Positions 9,852 to 19,054 of a stretch of 24,734 bases of DNA are shown piece by piece (positions within the stretch are counted from its first letter, which is position 1; each line of letters begins with the position of its first letter). Both the position numbers and the translations under genes were made by a program. The notes under the pieces are model-generated. The model searched no databases. It was not told where the DNA came from and saw only the letters and a program-made list of their open reading frames with translations. The stretch comes from Welwitschia mirabilis (Eukaryota; Gnetophyta; Gnetopsida; Welwitschiales), in the NCBI GenBank assembly GCA_051453625.1, contig JBOZIK010000001.1, forward strand, positions 90,981,484 to 91,006,217, in the 5' to 3' direction.

Positions 9852-10510
9852 TAAAGCCTTTGAAAATTTTTGGTCTAAGTATGGAGTTTATCATAAACTC
9901 TCTTTTACTTACCATCCCTAATCTAATGGTCAGACTGAGGTTACAAATAAGGAATTGAACCTAATTCTGACTAAAATAGCAAACACTAAAAATTCTAACT
10001 AAGCATATAAACTTACTGAAGCTTTATGGGCTTATAAGATAACTTGAAAAAAGAGTGTAGGTTTCAAACCCAATGAGTTAGTCTATGGTAAAAAAGTAAC
10101 CTTGTCTATTAAATTAAAATTAACATCATATAAATTGGTTAAATAATTAAATCACAATCTAAATAAAGCTCAAAAGAATGAATTCAAAACATGAATAAAT
10201 TAGATGAAGATAGAAGAGAACCCTTAATAAGAATAAATTAATTCAGAAACAAGTAAAAAAGTGGCATGACCATAATGCTTAAAAAACTAATTTTAAAATT
10301 GGAGATAAAGTCTTAGTTTTCGATCCTAAATATATATCCTTTAAACAAAAGTACACTAAAAAATGGATTGGACCATATAATTTAATAAAAATTTTATCTA
10401 ATAGAGTAATAGAAGTATTTAATGAAGAAACTAAAGACACATATCAAATCAATGGTCATAGATACAAGACTTATATAGAAGGAATTTTACTCTTAAAAGA
10501 AATTGGATAA
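9852..10510 (+). pseudogene. Athila/Tat-type gypsy integrase, C-terminal part
   Basis: The code begins abruptly with KAFENFWSKYGV and FTYHP, inside the integrase catalytic core, directly after the proposed LTR end. The catalytic Glu is in TEVTN (codon 9937-9939); the Asp residues are upstream and absent. Later blocks are ALWAYK, ELVYGK, KIGDKVLVFDPKY, KKWIGPYNLIK and finally INGHRYKTYIE, ending in a stop at 10508-10510. The late NGHR block and the lack of a chromodomain point to the Athila/Tat side of Ty3/gypsy. The frame shifts once (about 10100-10260), and stops include one at 9919 for a normal Gln. This is a different lineage from the gypsy element before it, so it is probably the target that element landed in. 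Confidence 0.85.
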
Positions 10511-10565
10511 ACTTATAGAGTAGAGAGAATTATATCCATATGTCTTCCTCCATAATCCTATATTC

Positions 10566-10568
<3 letters not shown>

Positions 10569-10605
<37 letters not shown>
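10569..10605. repeat. (AT)n microsatellite
   Basis: An uninterrupted run of AT dinucleotides, 37 bp long, just downstream of the integrase stop. It is followed by about 60 bp that is almost pure A/T. Confidence 0.98.
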
Positions 10606-10607
<2 letters not shown>

Positions 10608-11514
10608 TATGTATTAAAATAAAAATATAATAAAAATTATAAATAATAAAAAATAAATAAAAAGCTATAAGGTCTAACTTTTAAAAGAGAAAAATAGATG
10701 TTATTTAGATTATAAGGATATTTTGCTTGATAGGTGAAAGTGTCTCTCACAAGAATCAGTAAGACTTTGAGAAAAGAGAAGTCATAAATAATAAGAAGAA
10801 CTAGATAATGGAGAGAAATAAAGGTACCTATGCAATCACTTCTTCCATTATGTATAATATTATTAAAAAAAATAAGAAGAAAAAAGAACAATATCCTATC
10901 ATAAGTACACTGGGGCTAATATACTTAAGAGGAGCCTTTGGCAATGTAATGAGGTAGCTGTGAGAACTCTACTAGGGGATCAATTAGCCATGGTCTGACT
11001 TTATAATTCTGCAGGTCCTTATTACTATGGCAGTGATTGCACTCTCCTCATTGCAAAAATCTTTCTTAAAATAAAATCTCTTTGGCTTAAAATTATAAAG
11101 AAGATAATCACTCTTTAGGTTTTATTTGAGAAGTTGTTAGTCTCCAATATTTTCTTTAAGCTAAGTGAACCTCAAAACAAGAAATAAATATTACGCAAGA
11201 TGCCACATTTAGAACATTTAAATAAATGTATATTTCTTCTACTTATCTTAAAGTAATAAATTATTGTAGAGATAAAAGAACTTGACATTTAATGGATTTT
11301 TATAATCTAGCATAACAAAAATGATTACTGAAATAAAAGTAGAAAAAGCTTATAATAAAATACTTTTTATTTCATAATGTAGATAATAATAGTGCTTATG
11401 TTTTCTTTTTCAATAAAATGAGTTTTAACCAAGAAATACATTTATTCTTAAAAAGCAAGTAAAGCAAGATAAATAGCAACTGAAGAGAAAAGATGAAATT
11501 ATCTAAACTCAACT
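10606..11514. other. AT-rich spacer of the Athila/Tat element
   Basis: I see no domain or repeat unit here. An 84-residue ATG-started frame on the minus strand (10637-10891) is low-complexity and I do not regard it as a gene. By position this is the noncoding DNA between pol and the antisense ORF. Confidence 0.4.
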
Positions 11515-11523
11515 TCATAAATC

Positions 11524-12153
11524 TCAGAAAAACTGGATGCTATACTTGTTCTTCTTCTTGAACCTCCTTTGACTAGAAGTTTTCATAAGAGGAAGTAGAT
11601 GTAAGTAGTTTAAGGAATCAGTAAGAGTCCCAATATTTGCACGGTGAGCATCCCAGAGGTTCTGATAAGCTGAGTCATTCTAGGGTCCATACCTTTTTAG
11701 GTAATCCTTGTCAAAGAAGAGAGCAGAGAGGATTAGAGCTAGATTATTACCTTTAGTCTATCGTACCTGTCACTCTAGCTTATGAATTTGACTTGCCAAT
11801 TGCCCTAAGGATGCATCATACCTATTAGACACATCAATTAGGGCAAAACTTAGCTCAGCCATCTAGATTCTCAAATACTTTGTACATAAGTAATGAACTA
11901 TAGAGACAAAGCAAGGTGAAATTTCTCCATGGCTGAATCAATTCCTTTCATTCTCTTAGATGACGTCATCTAAAGTATTAAGCACCTTAGAAACTATACT
12001 ATAAGAAGAAAGTTTAGGAGTGTAAACACTTTGAACAGAGATCTGAGGAGAAGCCTTACTGACACTCATAATATTTATCTCTATCTAAGAGTATCCTAAG
12101 ATAAAAAAGAAGTGTTGGAATTTTTTTACAGGAGGAGAAGTATCAGGAGGCAT
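11524..12153 (-). pseudogene. Decayed antisense ORF downstream of Athila/Tat integrase
   Basis: Read on the minus strand from an ATG at 12153-12151, one unbroken phase of 209 codons runs to a stop at 11526-11524, with a second stop at 11515. It starts MPPDTSPPVKKF. A second Met 28 codons in starts MSVSKASPQ. The middle (SNRYDASLGQLASQIHKLE) is helical and could be coiled coil. The end is basic (QRRFKKKNK). Seven internal stops occur without any frameshift, and each is explained by a C-to-T or G-to-A change. Tat-lineage elements often carry an additional ORF in antisense between pol and the 3' LTR, with unknown function; place and direction fit. I recognise no domain. The long in-phase frame after so much decay argues for former coding. 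Confidence 0.6.
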
Positions 12154-12259
12154 GGGTAGGTTATTAGAAGTGGAAGCTATTTCTAATCTGAGTATTAAGA
12201 GAACTTGATTTAGTTTGGAAAATGTGGTTGTATGCAATTGTCTAAGGCATCATCGTATA

Positions 12260-12267
12260 CTTATATA
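12260..12267 (-). promoter_or_regulatory. Candidate TATA box for the antisense ORF
   Basis: Read on the minus strand this is TATATAAG, about 107 bp upstream of the antisense ATG. The spacing suits a separate antisense promoter. In such AT-rich DNA a chance match is possible. Confidence 0.35.
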
Positions 12268-12439
12268 CCTAGAACGTAGAAGTAAAGAAAACCATTTCTA
12301 ATTTTAGGTTTGAGTGAGCCTCGGGCACACCTAATATGCTAATTTTTTAGCCGTTAGGGGAGATTCATTTGACTCAAAAAACCCTAGATCAAACTCTACT
12401 TCTTTTAATTGAACTATAAATGCCATACCTATTACAACT

Positions 12440-13700
12440 ATTCCCTGCTAGTTTTGCCAATTTGAAGGACCCTCTTTAAGTAACCTTCATTACTCAACGA
12501 TCTCCTTTGAATCCTTGCATAGGAAAAATATTTTATTTTTGATGATATGTCAAGAGATACATGTCATTTGTTAAAGATTCCTTTGACAGATAGCTGACCC
12601 CTTTTGACAATGTCTTCAAAAACCTCTTAAATCTTCACTTTTTGGTTATTCCTTTTTCACTCTCTACATGAGCTTAAAGATCCTCTTCTAGTAGCCTTTA
12701 TTGCTTTAAGGCTTCCTTTGAGCTTTGCCTCAATCATAGTGGAAATGAATCCAATAATGAGTTAGCTATCTTTCTCCTAATTTATTGTCACTTCTGGAAT
12801 CCCTTTAAGACCCTTGAAGCCTTATTTTATACATTAGTCTAACTAATTTGATGTGTTATAAATTTTTGATTGAAGATCCCTTTTAGAAAAAGAAATTCCC
12901 TCTTTGATTTCAGTTTCCATAAATAAGAGCCAGAGATTGAATTATGGTCATATCAGATTCTTTAAAGAACTTCATCAATGACTCCTCAAAATACACTCCC
13001 AAACAACTCTTTGTTACTCAAAAATCCTCTTTGAGCTTAATCTTTATTAGAAAATCCCTTTGAAGAGGCAATTCATACTTGAAGAACCTCTTTAAGTAAC
13101 CTTCTCTACTCGAAGATCCCCTTCGAGGAAGTAATTACTACTCAAATCTAGAAAAAAATTTGTGAGTTGATCTTTGATCAAGAAGCTTGTCTTAAAAAAC
13201 TAATCAGAATATCAAATGAAATGGACAACTGTTATGATAAAATACAAATGGTATAGGCAGTAGATTAATAAATATTTGGATGGAATAAATATTATGGAAA
13301 TGGATTTTACTAGTGGGAGAAAAACATCCATGAAATAAAAACGCTATAATAATAATAACAAATAAGTTAGATTTTTAGAAGAAATTATCTTAAGAAGGAT
13401 TTCTTGTTTAGAGATTTATGAAATCTACATAAAGAAACTCATGGTATATAGAGTATGATGTGTTTACTGTAACCCAAGAAAACTATGATCACATTTATGC
13501 AATTTACAAATTAAAGTTGCTGGTTTTGGGCAATTCTGAACACTGAAATTGAAATAAGAATCTGTAGATTTTACTCTACTAAATAGCTTTGCTAGTTCAA
13601 AGGACCCCTTTAAATCACTAATAATGACTCGAAAAACCTCGTTATTCAAAAATTCCCTTCAAATGTTTAATTATTACTTGAATGACTCCTTTAAATAGTT
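12440..13700 (+). repeat. Field of degenerate GATCCCCTTTGAG-type repeats
   Basis: Variants of GATCCCCTTTGAG, often after ACTCGAA, recur through this stretch, for example near 12499, 12678, 12878, 13026, 13112 and 13704. A 48-bp block (GAAGRACCTCTTTAAGTAACC and what follows) occurs imperfectly at about 12465 and 13081. Spacing is irregular. Located beyond the antisense ORF, this may be the decayed 3' LTR of the Athila/Tat element. I see no clear LTR termini. A 61-residue minus-strand frame at 13464-13649 is not gene-like. Confidence 0.55.
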
Positions 13701-13934
13701 GAAGATCCCCTTTGAGTTTTGACAAGAGGAAGAGACAAAAATATACTTTTATACAAAATTTTGTCGATATCCCCTTCGATGACTTTAACTGCCCCTTCAT
13801 CAAAAATGCAATAATTCAAAGATCCCCTTTGAGCTTTAAAAAGAGAAAGAGACAAAAACATACTTTTACAGAAAATTTTATCGATATCCCCTTCGATGAC
13901 TTTGATTATCCATTCATCAAAAAATACTATATGT
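13701..13934 (+). repeat. 117-bp tandem duplication
   Basis: Two head-to-tail copies, about 13701-13817 and 13818-13934, share GATCCCCTTTGAG, the run AAGAGACAAAAA and the block CGATATCCCCTTCGATGACTTT. Because 117 is a multiple of three, a frame stays open across both and gives a repeating peptide (VDIPFDDF, then IDIPFDDF). It has no ATG start and nothing else indicates translation. Confidence 0.88.
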
Positions 13935-13951
13935 CAAACTTTAACACATGA

Positions 13952-14205
13952 TAGGGAGCTCCAAAATTCTATAAGTAGAACATCATGATATGTAAATTAT
14001 TCATTCCAAATTTATTTTAGTGTACAATTTGCTTTGTTGTCTTCCAATTACATGTGAAAATGTCATGGAAACTTCATTTGTCATCTCTTTCATAGGTAAA
14101 ATGTTATATTAGGTTAGACCATTTAGATTAGGAATGTTTCTTTATACAGTTAAAAGCTTTTAGTTTTTTCAAATACATTATATTTTCTTTAATAAGATAC
14201 TGAGT
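13952..14205. other. AT-rich DNA, nothing recognised
   Basis: No ORF, repeat or terminus that I can support lies between the 117-bp duplication and the decayed + strand ORF. Confidence 0.4.
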
Positions 14206-15480
14206 GAGGACTTAGAATTTAATGAAACTTCTTGTATGAGCATTTATACAAGAAAGAAATTGAACTCTAAAGCTAAACTGTAAAATGGTTTTTTTACAGA
14301 AGTTAAAATTAGCCCTTGTTCAAATTTTGAAAAACTTCTTAAAGATCCTAGTTTCACAAGACTCAGTTAACAGATGATTGAACTCAGCTGGTAAAACTAG
14401 TTAACATTTTCAGAACAATACAGTAATGAAGTTTATCCTTTTTATAGAAACTTAACATTTTAGAAGAACTATCAACATATATTCATTAGTTAATAATGTG
14501 TCTTTTAGATTTCACTAAATGAGATAAGGATGATTCTTAGGGTACCATCTAATGAAAGAATACTATTAGAATAATGTAAAAATGAGGACACTACATTATG
14601 TCTAAAACATTTTTGAAGTATCACTAATAAGAATGAAGGAGTTGATATTGATAAAGCAATAAATCTTGAGGCATTTGTCATCAATAAACAAAAAGGCATG
14701 AGTATACCAGGAGTATATTTAATGGATGCTATCAGAGATGCCTCAAGCAAAAATATTAACATTAGGTTTAGCATCTTTTAATATTTATGTAGATCAGTGT
14801 CAAATTAGAAATACCACCAAAATTACAAAAGTTAGACTAGGATTTTCCTCACTAATCAAAAGGATTCTTTTAAATAAAAATGTTCCATAATTCTTTCTGA
14901 GGAAAAAAGGTAGTGTGCAACTCTCAGTTGCATCCTTATTTGGAGTTTCCGTTCCAACACCCTTCAGTATTCTAGGCATATAAGAGGCATCTTCAATAAG
15001 TTAACCAATGATGCAAATTTAAACACATCCCCCAGAGCCTTCTAAAGAGCAAGCAAATACATTTACTTTAGAGTAATTGGGGCTACAAAAGAAAATAAAA
15101 TCTTTTACAAAGTCATTAAAAGAAGATAAAGTGAATTCTTTATGTGCCGCTATAAATTCCTTAACTGCTTTCCTTCTAAAAGGAATTAACTATAGGGAGA
15201 AAATCTTAGTTTGAAGAAAAAAGTTAAATTTTTGGAACTACAAAATGAATTTTGAAAAGATAAAGTTTCTTTTTGTCAAGGAGAATATAATAAAGTAACG
15301 AAGGAAAAGCAGTAGTTAAAGGAGATATTAATCTCTTATTTAGAAATTCAAAAGTTGAATAGGTCCTCTCTATACAATGTTTAAGTTTAGATTAAGGAAT
15401 TAGAGCAAGAACTCAAAGAGGAGAAAGAAAAACTGTAGCTTTCCCTTATCAATAAAGAAGATTTGGATGTTAGCTGTTGA
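14206..15480 (+). pseudogene. Decayed + strand ORF: plant transposon-type domain and coiled-coil tail
   Basis: Coding character is visible in three phases joined by two slips. Phase one (14206-14778) holds NEVYPFYRNLTF (14425-14460) followed by LNEIRMILRVPSNERILLE. This resembles the conserved start of the plant 'putative transposon protein' domain found in the extra ORFs of Tat-type elements, where an FY-x-NL block precedes a VxG-x-I-LxIP block. Phase two (14783-15211) includes GSVQLSVASLFGVSVPTPFSILGI. Phase three (15211-15480) is a heptad-like coiled coil ([27 protein letters not shown]). More than ten stops fall almost always at TAA/TAG, many next to a CAA/CAG codon. If it is an antisense-type ORF, its parent element would be on the minus strand. 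The function of this family is unknown; the resemblance is from memory. Confidence 0.5.
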
Positions 15481-16126
15481 TGTCCGTATTGGCACTAAGA
15501 ATTGTGATTTTCAGATGGAACTCTATGTTTACGCTAGGCGTTCTGATGAAATATACATAATCAAGTTAGCTAAGACATGGAAAAAGCTTCAACTTGCGGC
15601 AAGATTCATCATTGCTATCAAGAATCCATAGGATATCATTGTTCAATCTGCAAGGCCTTATGGTCAGTGAACTGTTATGAAGTTTACACAGTACATGGGA
15701 GCACATGCCATTGCTGGCAGACACACACCTGGAACATTTACAAACCAGCTACAGACATCTTTTAATGAGCCTTGCTTGCTACTTCTTACTGATCCTAGGA
15801 CTGATAATTAACCTATCAGGGAATCATCTCTGGGCAATATTCCAACTATTGCCTTTTGTGACACTAATTCAGTAATGCACTATGTTGACATTGGAATACC
15901 AGCTAATAATAAAGGAGTACACAGTATTGGTTGCTTATACTGGTTATTGGTGAGGATGGTTTTGCAGATGCATGGTTCGATCCTTCCTAGGCACAAGTTG
16001 AATATAATGGTTAACCCATTATTCTATAAGGATCCAGAAGAAGCAAAGAAACATGAAGAGGAAGAGGCACCTCCAGTTGCAGAGTATGCTTCAGATTATG
16101 ACATTGTTATAATATATATATTATGA
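15467..16126 (+). pseudogene. RPSA: Retropseudogene of 40S ribosomal protein SA (RPSA/p40, uS2 family)
   Basis: One continuous frame of 219 codons matches cytosolic ribosomal protein SA, a part of the 40S subunit needed for its assembly. Readable blocks are [86 protein letters not shown] and [14 protein letters not shown], then the acidic tail [13 protein letters not shown]. The first residues of the normal protein are missing, and the C-terminus drifts into unrelated code. No introns interrupt it, which points to a copy made from mRNA; no poly(A) tract remains. Three stops, at 15629 (for Gln), 15668 (for Arg) and 15809 (for Gln), are each one C-to-T change. It overlaps the end of the coiled-coil ORF in another phase, so the junction lies near 15440-15467. 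Confidence 0.93.
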
Positions 16127-17828
16127 GTTATTATAAGCTAATGTTGTGATGCAAATCAGTTAAGTAAATCTATACTATAAAAAGAGAATGTGATTATAGC
16201 AACTAGATAGGTGGTGTAAAAGACGGAATGACAAACTCTCTACCACCAAACTTATAAATAGGCATAGAGGAGGAGGCAAAAGGATCTCTTTGGGTAGTCT
16301 TGAAGAATAACTAGTACATGCATCTAAGGTGAAGAGATCATAGTGGGAGAACTATAAAGTAACTTCCTAAGCTTTAGTACCTATTGTGAAAACACAAGAG
16401 GGAGCTAATTACTATATTTTCCTAATAAGTAATATAAGTTGTGTTATTTTGAAAAGAATATTAGGTTGCTGAAGTGTGTAATTTGAAAAAGTTACATGTT
16501 ATCTTTTTTTTGCTCTTAATATTAATATTAGCTAGTTATTTTTAAGGTAGTGTATTAATTAGGAATAATTGGTGTATGAAATGTGGCTATGTTTTCTTTG
16601 TTCTAGTTTTCTTATTTTCTCATAACCTATAAATTGTTGTCTATAAGTAGAATTACTATCAAAACACCTTTTTGCTAAGAATATTCATTTTTGATAAAGT
16701 ATGTATTTTAATCAAAAGTTTTTATTTGAGTCAAAATCAGAAAAAAGAACTCTCCATATCAAAATTATTAATGATCAAATTTTATGTGTAGATGTAGCAA
16801 TTTAGTTGTATGTTTTTCCAACATTTTGTTACTATAATAGTTTCTTTTTAAGCATTTTGTAAACTAGTTAACTATTTTATAGTATTTTTTATTAAATACC
16901 AGGCTTGTCAACTATCTTTTGTAACAGTAAATTATAATACAAAAATGTAAGTATGTTTCATATTATCTAGCTTATGTTTATTTTTTCTTTTACTTTGCAA
17001 ATGAACAAAACCAATAAAATTTTTATATATCTTTTTGTTAAATAAAATGTTGAAATGTTTTCACTGTCTCTACATTATATTATCATCTCCTATGACATAC
17101 ACTTTGATGTTATCATGATTACTAGTACTATTACTTTTATATAATGTTTTTTTTATAGGGCTAGCCTTTAGATCCACAACCATCAACATAAGCTATAGAC
17201 ATTTTGATCATTACTTTGTAAGGCTAGGTAAATGATGCAATTACTTATCATCTAGAAGACTGATGAATATCATTAGGTATTCCAATAACATATTTGATAT
17301 GATGTCTATGGGCAAACATCAAGATATGTATCAGGCTTCATTCCTCTTATTATCATCACTTACATGGGACATACAATGAGACTAGTTGGAGGTATGATGA
17401 AGCCTAAATTTTTGACAAAACAAATTATTAATAGTCGTAAATTTTCATTTGTTTTAGAACTATAACACTAGACTTATAGGTATTTTTGTACTTTTCAAGT
17501 GGTGATTATGACCAAAAGGTTGAGATTGAGGGTCATAATGTAAAGCACAGAAGACTTCTTTAATATATTATTTCTAGAGATGTTTCATATTCCCTTTTCA
17601 TCATCATATCTCATTCACTTACTAATGTGATGATTCTATCTCATTTATACATTAGATGCATGACATCAGATCACATCAAAGCTTATTAAGACATCAGTAA
17701 CTTGGAAATTCGCATTCCAAGATTCATAATTTATCTTTTGCTAGTCATTTTTTAGTCAAACATGATGTTTTCATGTAATATTAGTTGAGAGGATTAAAAT
17801 TAAGTTAATTTATCATTTTGAACTTTTT
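16127..17828. other. AT-rich DNA with one candidate LTR-type TATA box
   Basis: I see no coding match on either strand. TATAAATA at 16253-16260, followed by GGCATAGAGGAGG, looks like the promoter and transcript start of a plant LTR. I cannot find TG/CA ends, a primer site or a polypurine tract to define an element. The rest is plain AT-rich sequence. Confidence 0.4.
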
Positions 17829-17867
17829 GTGGTTACTAATGTAACCACTTGTGGCACTACAGTGCCA
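17829..17867. repeat. Two adjacent perfect hairpins
   Basis: GTGGTTAC-TAAT-GTAACCAC (17829-17848, 8-bp stem) is followed after three bases by TGGCACT-AC-AGTGCCA (17852-17867, 7-bp stem). Both stems are perfect. No poly-T run follows, so this is not a typical terminator. Function is unknown. Confidence 0.85.
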
Positions 17868-18530
17868 TTTCCTAGTGAAAATTGGTATTATAGTGTTATG
17901 TAAATATTTATAATTTTTTAATGTAAATCATATGGTGAAAATCATAAGTTGTAATAACTTATTTATGTGAAGCTAACCTTAGAAAATCTATAAAGAATTC
18001 CCTTCATCATTAAACTACACATAATGCTAATGTAATACCATTTTGAAGCCAAATACATGCTTACAAGTTGATTTTTGAGCATTAGAAGGAATTTTCGACT
18101 ACATTCTATCTCTGATTTATTCAGTTTCAAGTTGATTTTCCCTTATATAAGCTTTGAAAGGCTTCTTTATTTTTCATTCTCATCCATTACTACCATATAC
18201 ATCCATTTTTAGACCCCTACATCCTCTTACAATCCATTTTCCATCTCCTTTTCTTCCACTTCAATTTATTTAAAGAGCATTGTAGGGTGATGAAATGTAT
18301 GTTAACAGGGGGTATAGGGAAAGGAGAAGGAATCAGATAGTGTAATAATTTGGATTAAATACTAATGGAAAGGGCTATGATTTTACATGAAACCAATAAG
18401 CATTATTTTTGTCTTTCATGTTTTTATGCATATGTTTATATAATTTGTGCATTTTTATTATGTATTTCTTTAAATTCAGTTAGACCTCTTATAGCATGTT
18501 GCATCTTTAGTGATAATGTAATTATAAAAC
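17868..18530. other. AT-rich DNA with a possible TATA box
   Basis: TATATAAG at 18144-18151 is followed by a pyrimidine-rich stretch (about 18160-18260), as in some LTR promoters. No terminus or gene is seen. A 60-residue + strand frame (18365-18547) has no recognisable domain. Confidence 0.35.
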
Positions 18531-18551
18531 ATCTAGTACTTATCTAGTACT
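18531..18551 (+). repeat. 10-bp direct repeat at the gag breakpoint
   Basis: ATCTAGTACT occurs at 18531-18540 and 18542-18551, one base apart. The copia gag homology on the minus strand ends within the right copy, so the repeat sits on the truncation point. Confidence 0.85.
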
Positions 18552-18989
18552 CGACAATAGTTTCTGACTCTTCCATCTTGATGTTCTTGAATTTAATGGT
18601 TAGCAATTGCAGCTTGGTGTTCTTAACTACATTTGTCCTCTTATGAGCTATCTTCAAAGTCTCCCACATTTCTTGAGTTGTAGTGCATTCGATAACACTG
18701 TCATATTCTTCTGGAGCGAGAGCACATACTATTGCATTCATGGCTTGAGTGTTCAAACAAGCCTATTTCTTATCATCTACATCCCCATTACCTCGAGGTT
18801 TGAAAGAAGTGGCTCCATTTGTGCCTACGACAATGGAGATTCATACTTATTTATAATCATCTCCCAAATGTCCACATCCAGAGAGATAAGAAATATTGTC
18901 ATCTTTGCTTTCCTATGCACATAGTTATTTCCAGAGAAGAGTGAGGATTGGAAAATGGATTGACCTTCAGTGAAGCTTATTGATACCAT
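18541..18989 (-). pseudogene. Copia gag fragment (UBN2-type), N-terminal part
   Basis: Read on the minus strand from ATG at 18989-18987, the frame gives MVSISFTEGQS, SLFSGNNYVHRKAKMTIFL and DVDIWEMI. This is the start of a copia Gag, the structural protein of the particle. After one frameshift it continues from about 18756 with LNTQAMNAIVCALAPEEYD, TQEMWETLKIAHKRTNVVK and ESETIVEY, the usual Gag/UBN2 order. Homology stops at about 18544, roughly 150 residues in, well short of the zinc knuckle. It follows a primer site and an LTR on the same strand, so it is the 5' end of a minus-strand copia element whose remainder was lost. Confidence 0.9.
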
Positions 18990-19040
18990 TCCTACAAATC
19001 TAAAACAATTACTAATAAGAGGCTAATCTAGAGCAACCAT

Positions 19041-19052
19041 GCTTTAATACTA
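19041..19052 (-). promoter_or_regulatory. Decayed primer binding site for initiator tRNA-Met
   Basis: On the minus strand this reads TAGTATTAAAGC, against the plant initiator tRNA-Met primer site TGGTATCAGAGC. The three differences are all transitions (two G-to-A, one C-to-T). It lies two bases from the LTR end and upstream of gag, as expected. Confidence 0.8.
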
Positions 19053-19054
19053 AT

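Noticed and set aside
1-10510. Endogenous pararetrovirus origin for the reverse transcriptase and integrase fragments
   Set aside because: The RNase H and integrase blocks are those of copia and gypsy retrotransposons, and pararetroviruses lack integrase. LTRs and polypurine tracts are present.
13712-13951. 79-residue repeat peptide as a gene
   Set aside because: It starts at TTG, not ATG, and rests on a 117-bp duplication within a field of noncoding repeats.
14505-14774. 89-residue minus-strand frame
   Set aside because: It lies opposite the + strand pseudo-ORF, which has domain-like content over a longer distance; the minus frame does not extend.
15577-15765. 62-residue + strand frame within the RPSA copy
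   Set aside because: It is out of phase with the RPSA code, which explains this region better.
16127-18540. Search for tRNA, rRNA or host exons in the AT-rich middle
   Set aside because: No cloverleaf arms, rRNA blocks or exon-like frames were seen on either strand.
18607-18924. 105-residue + strand frame
   Set aside because: It is the reverse of the copia gag fragment on the minus strand.
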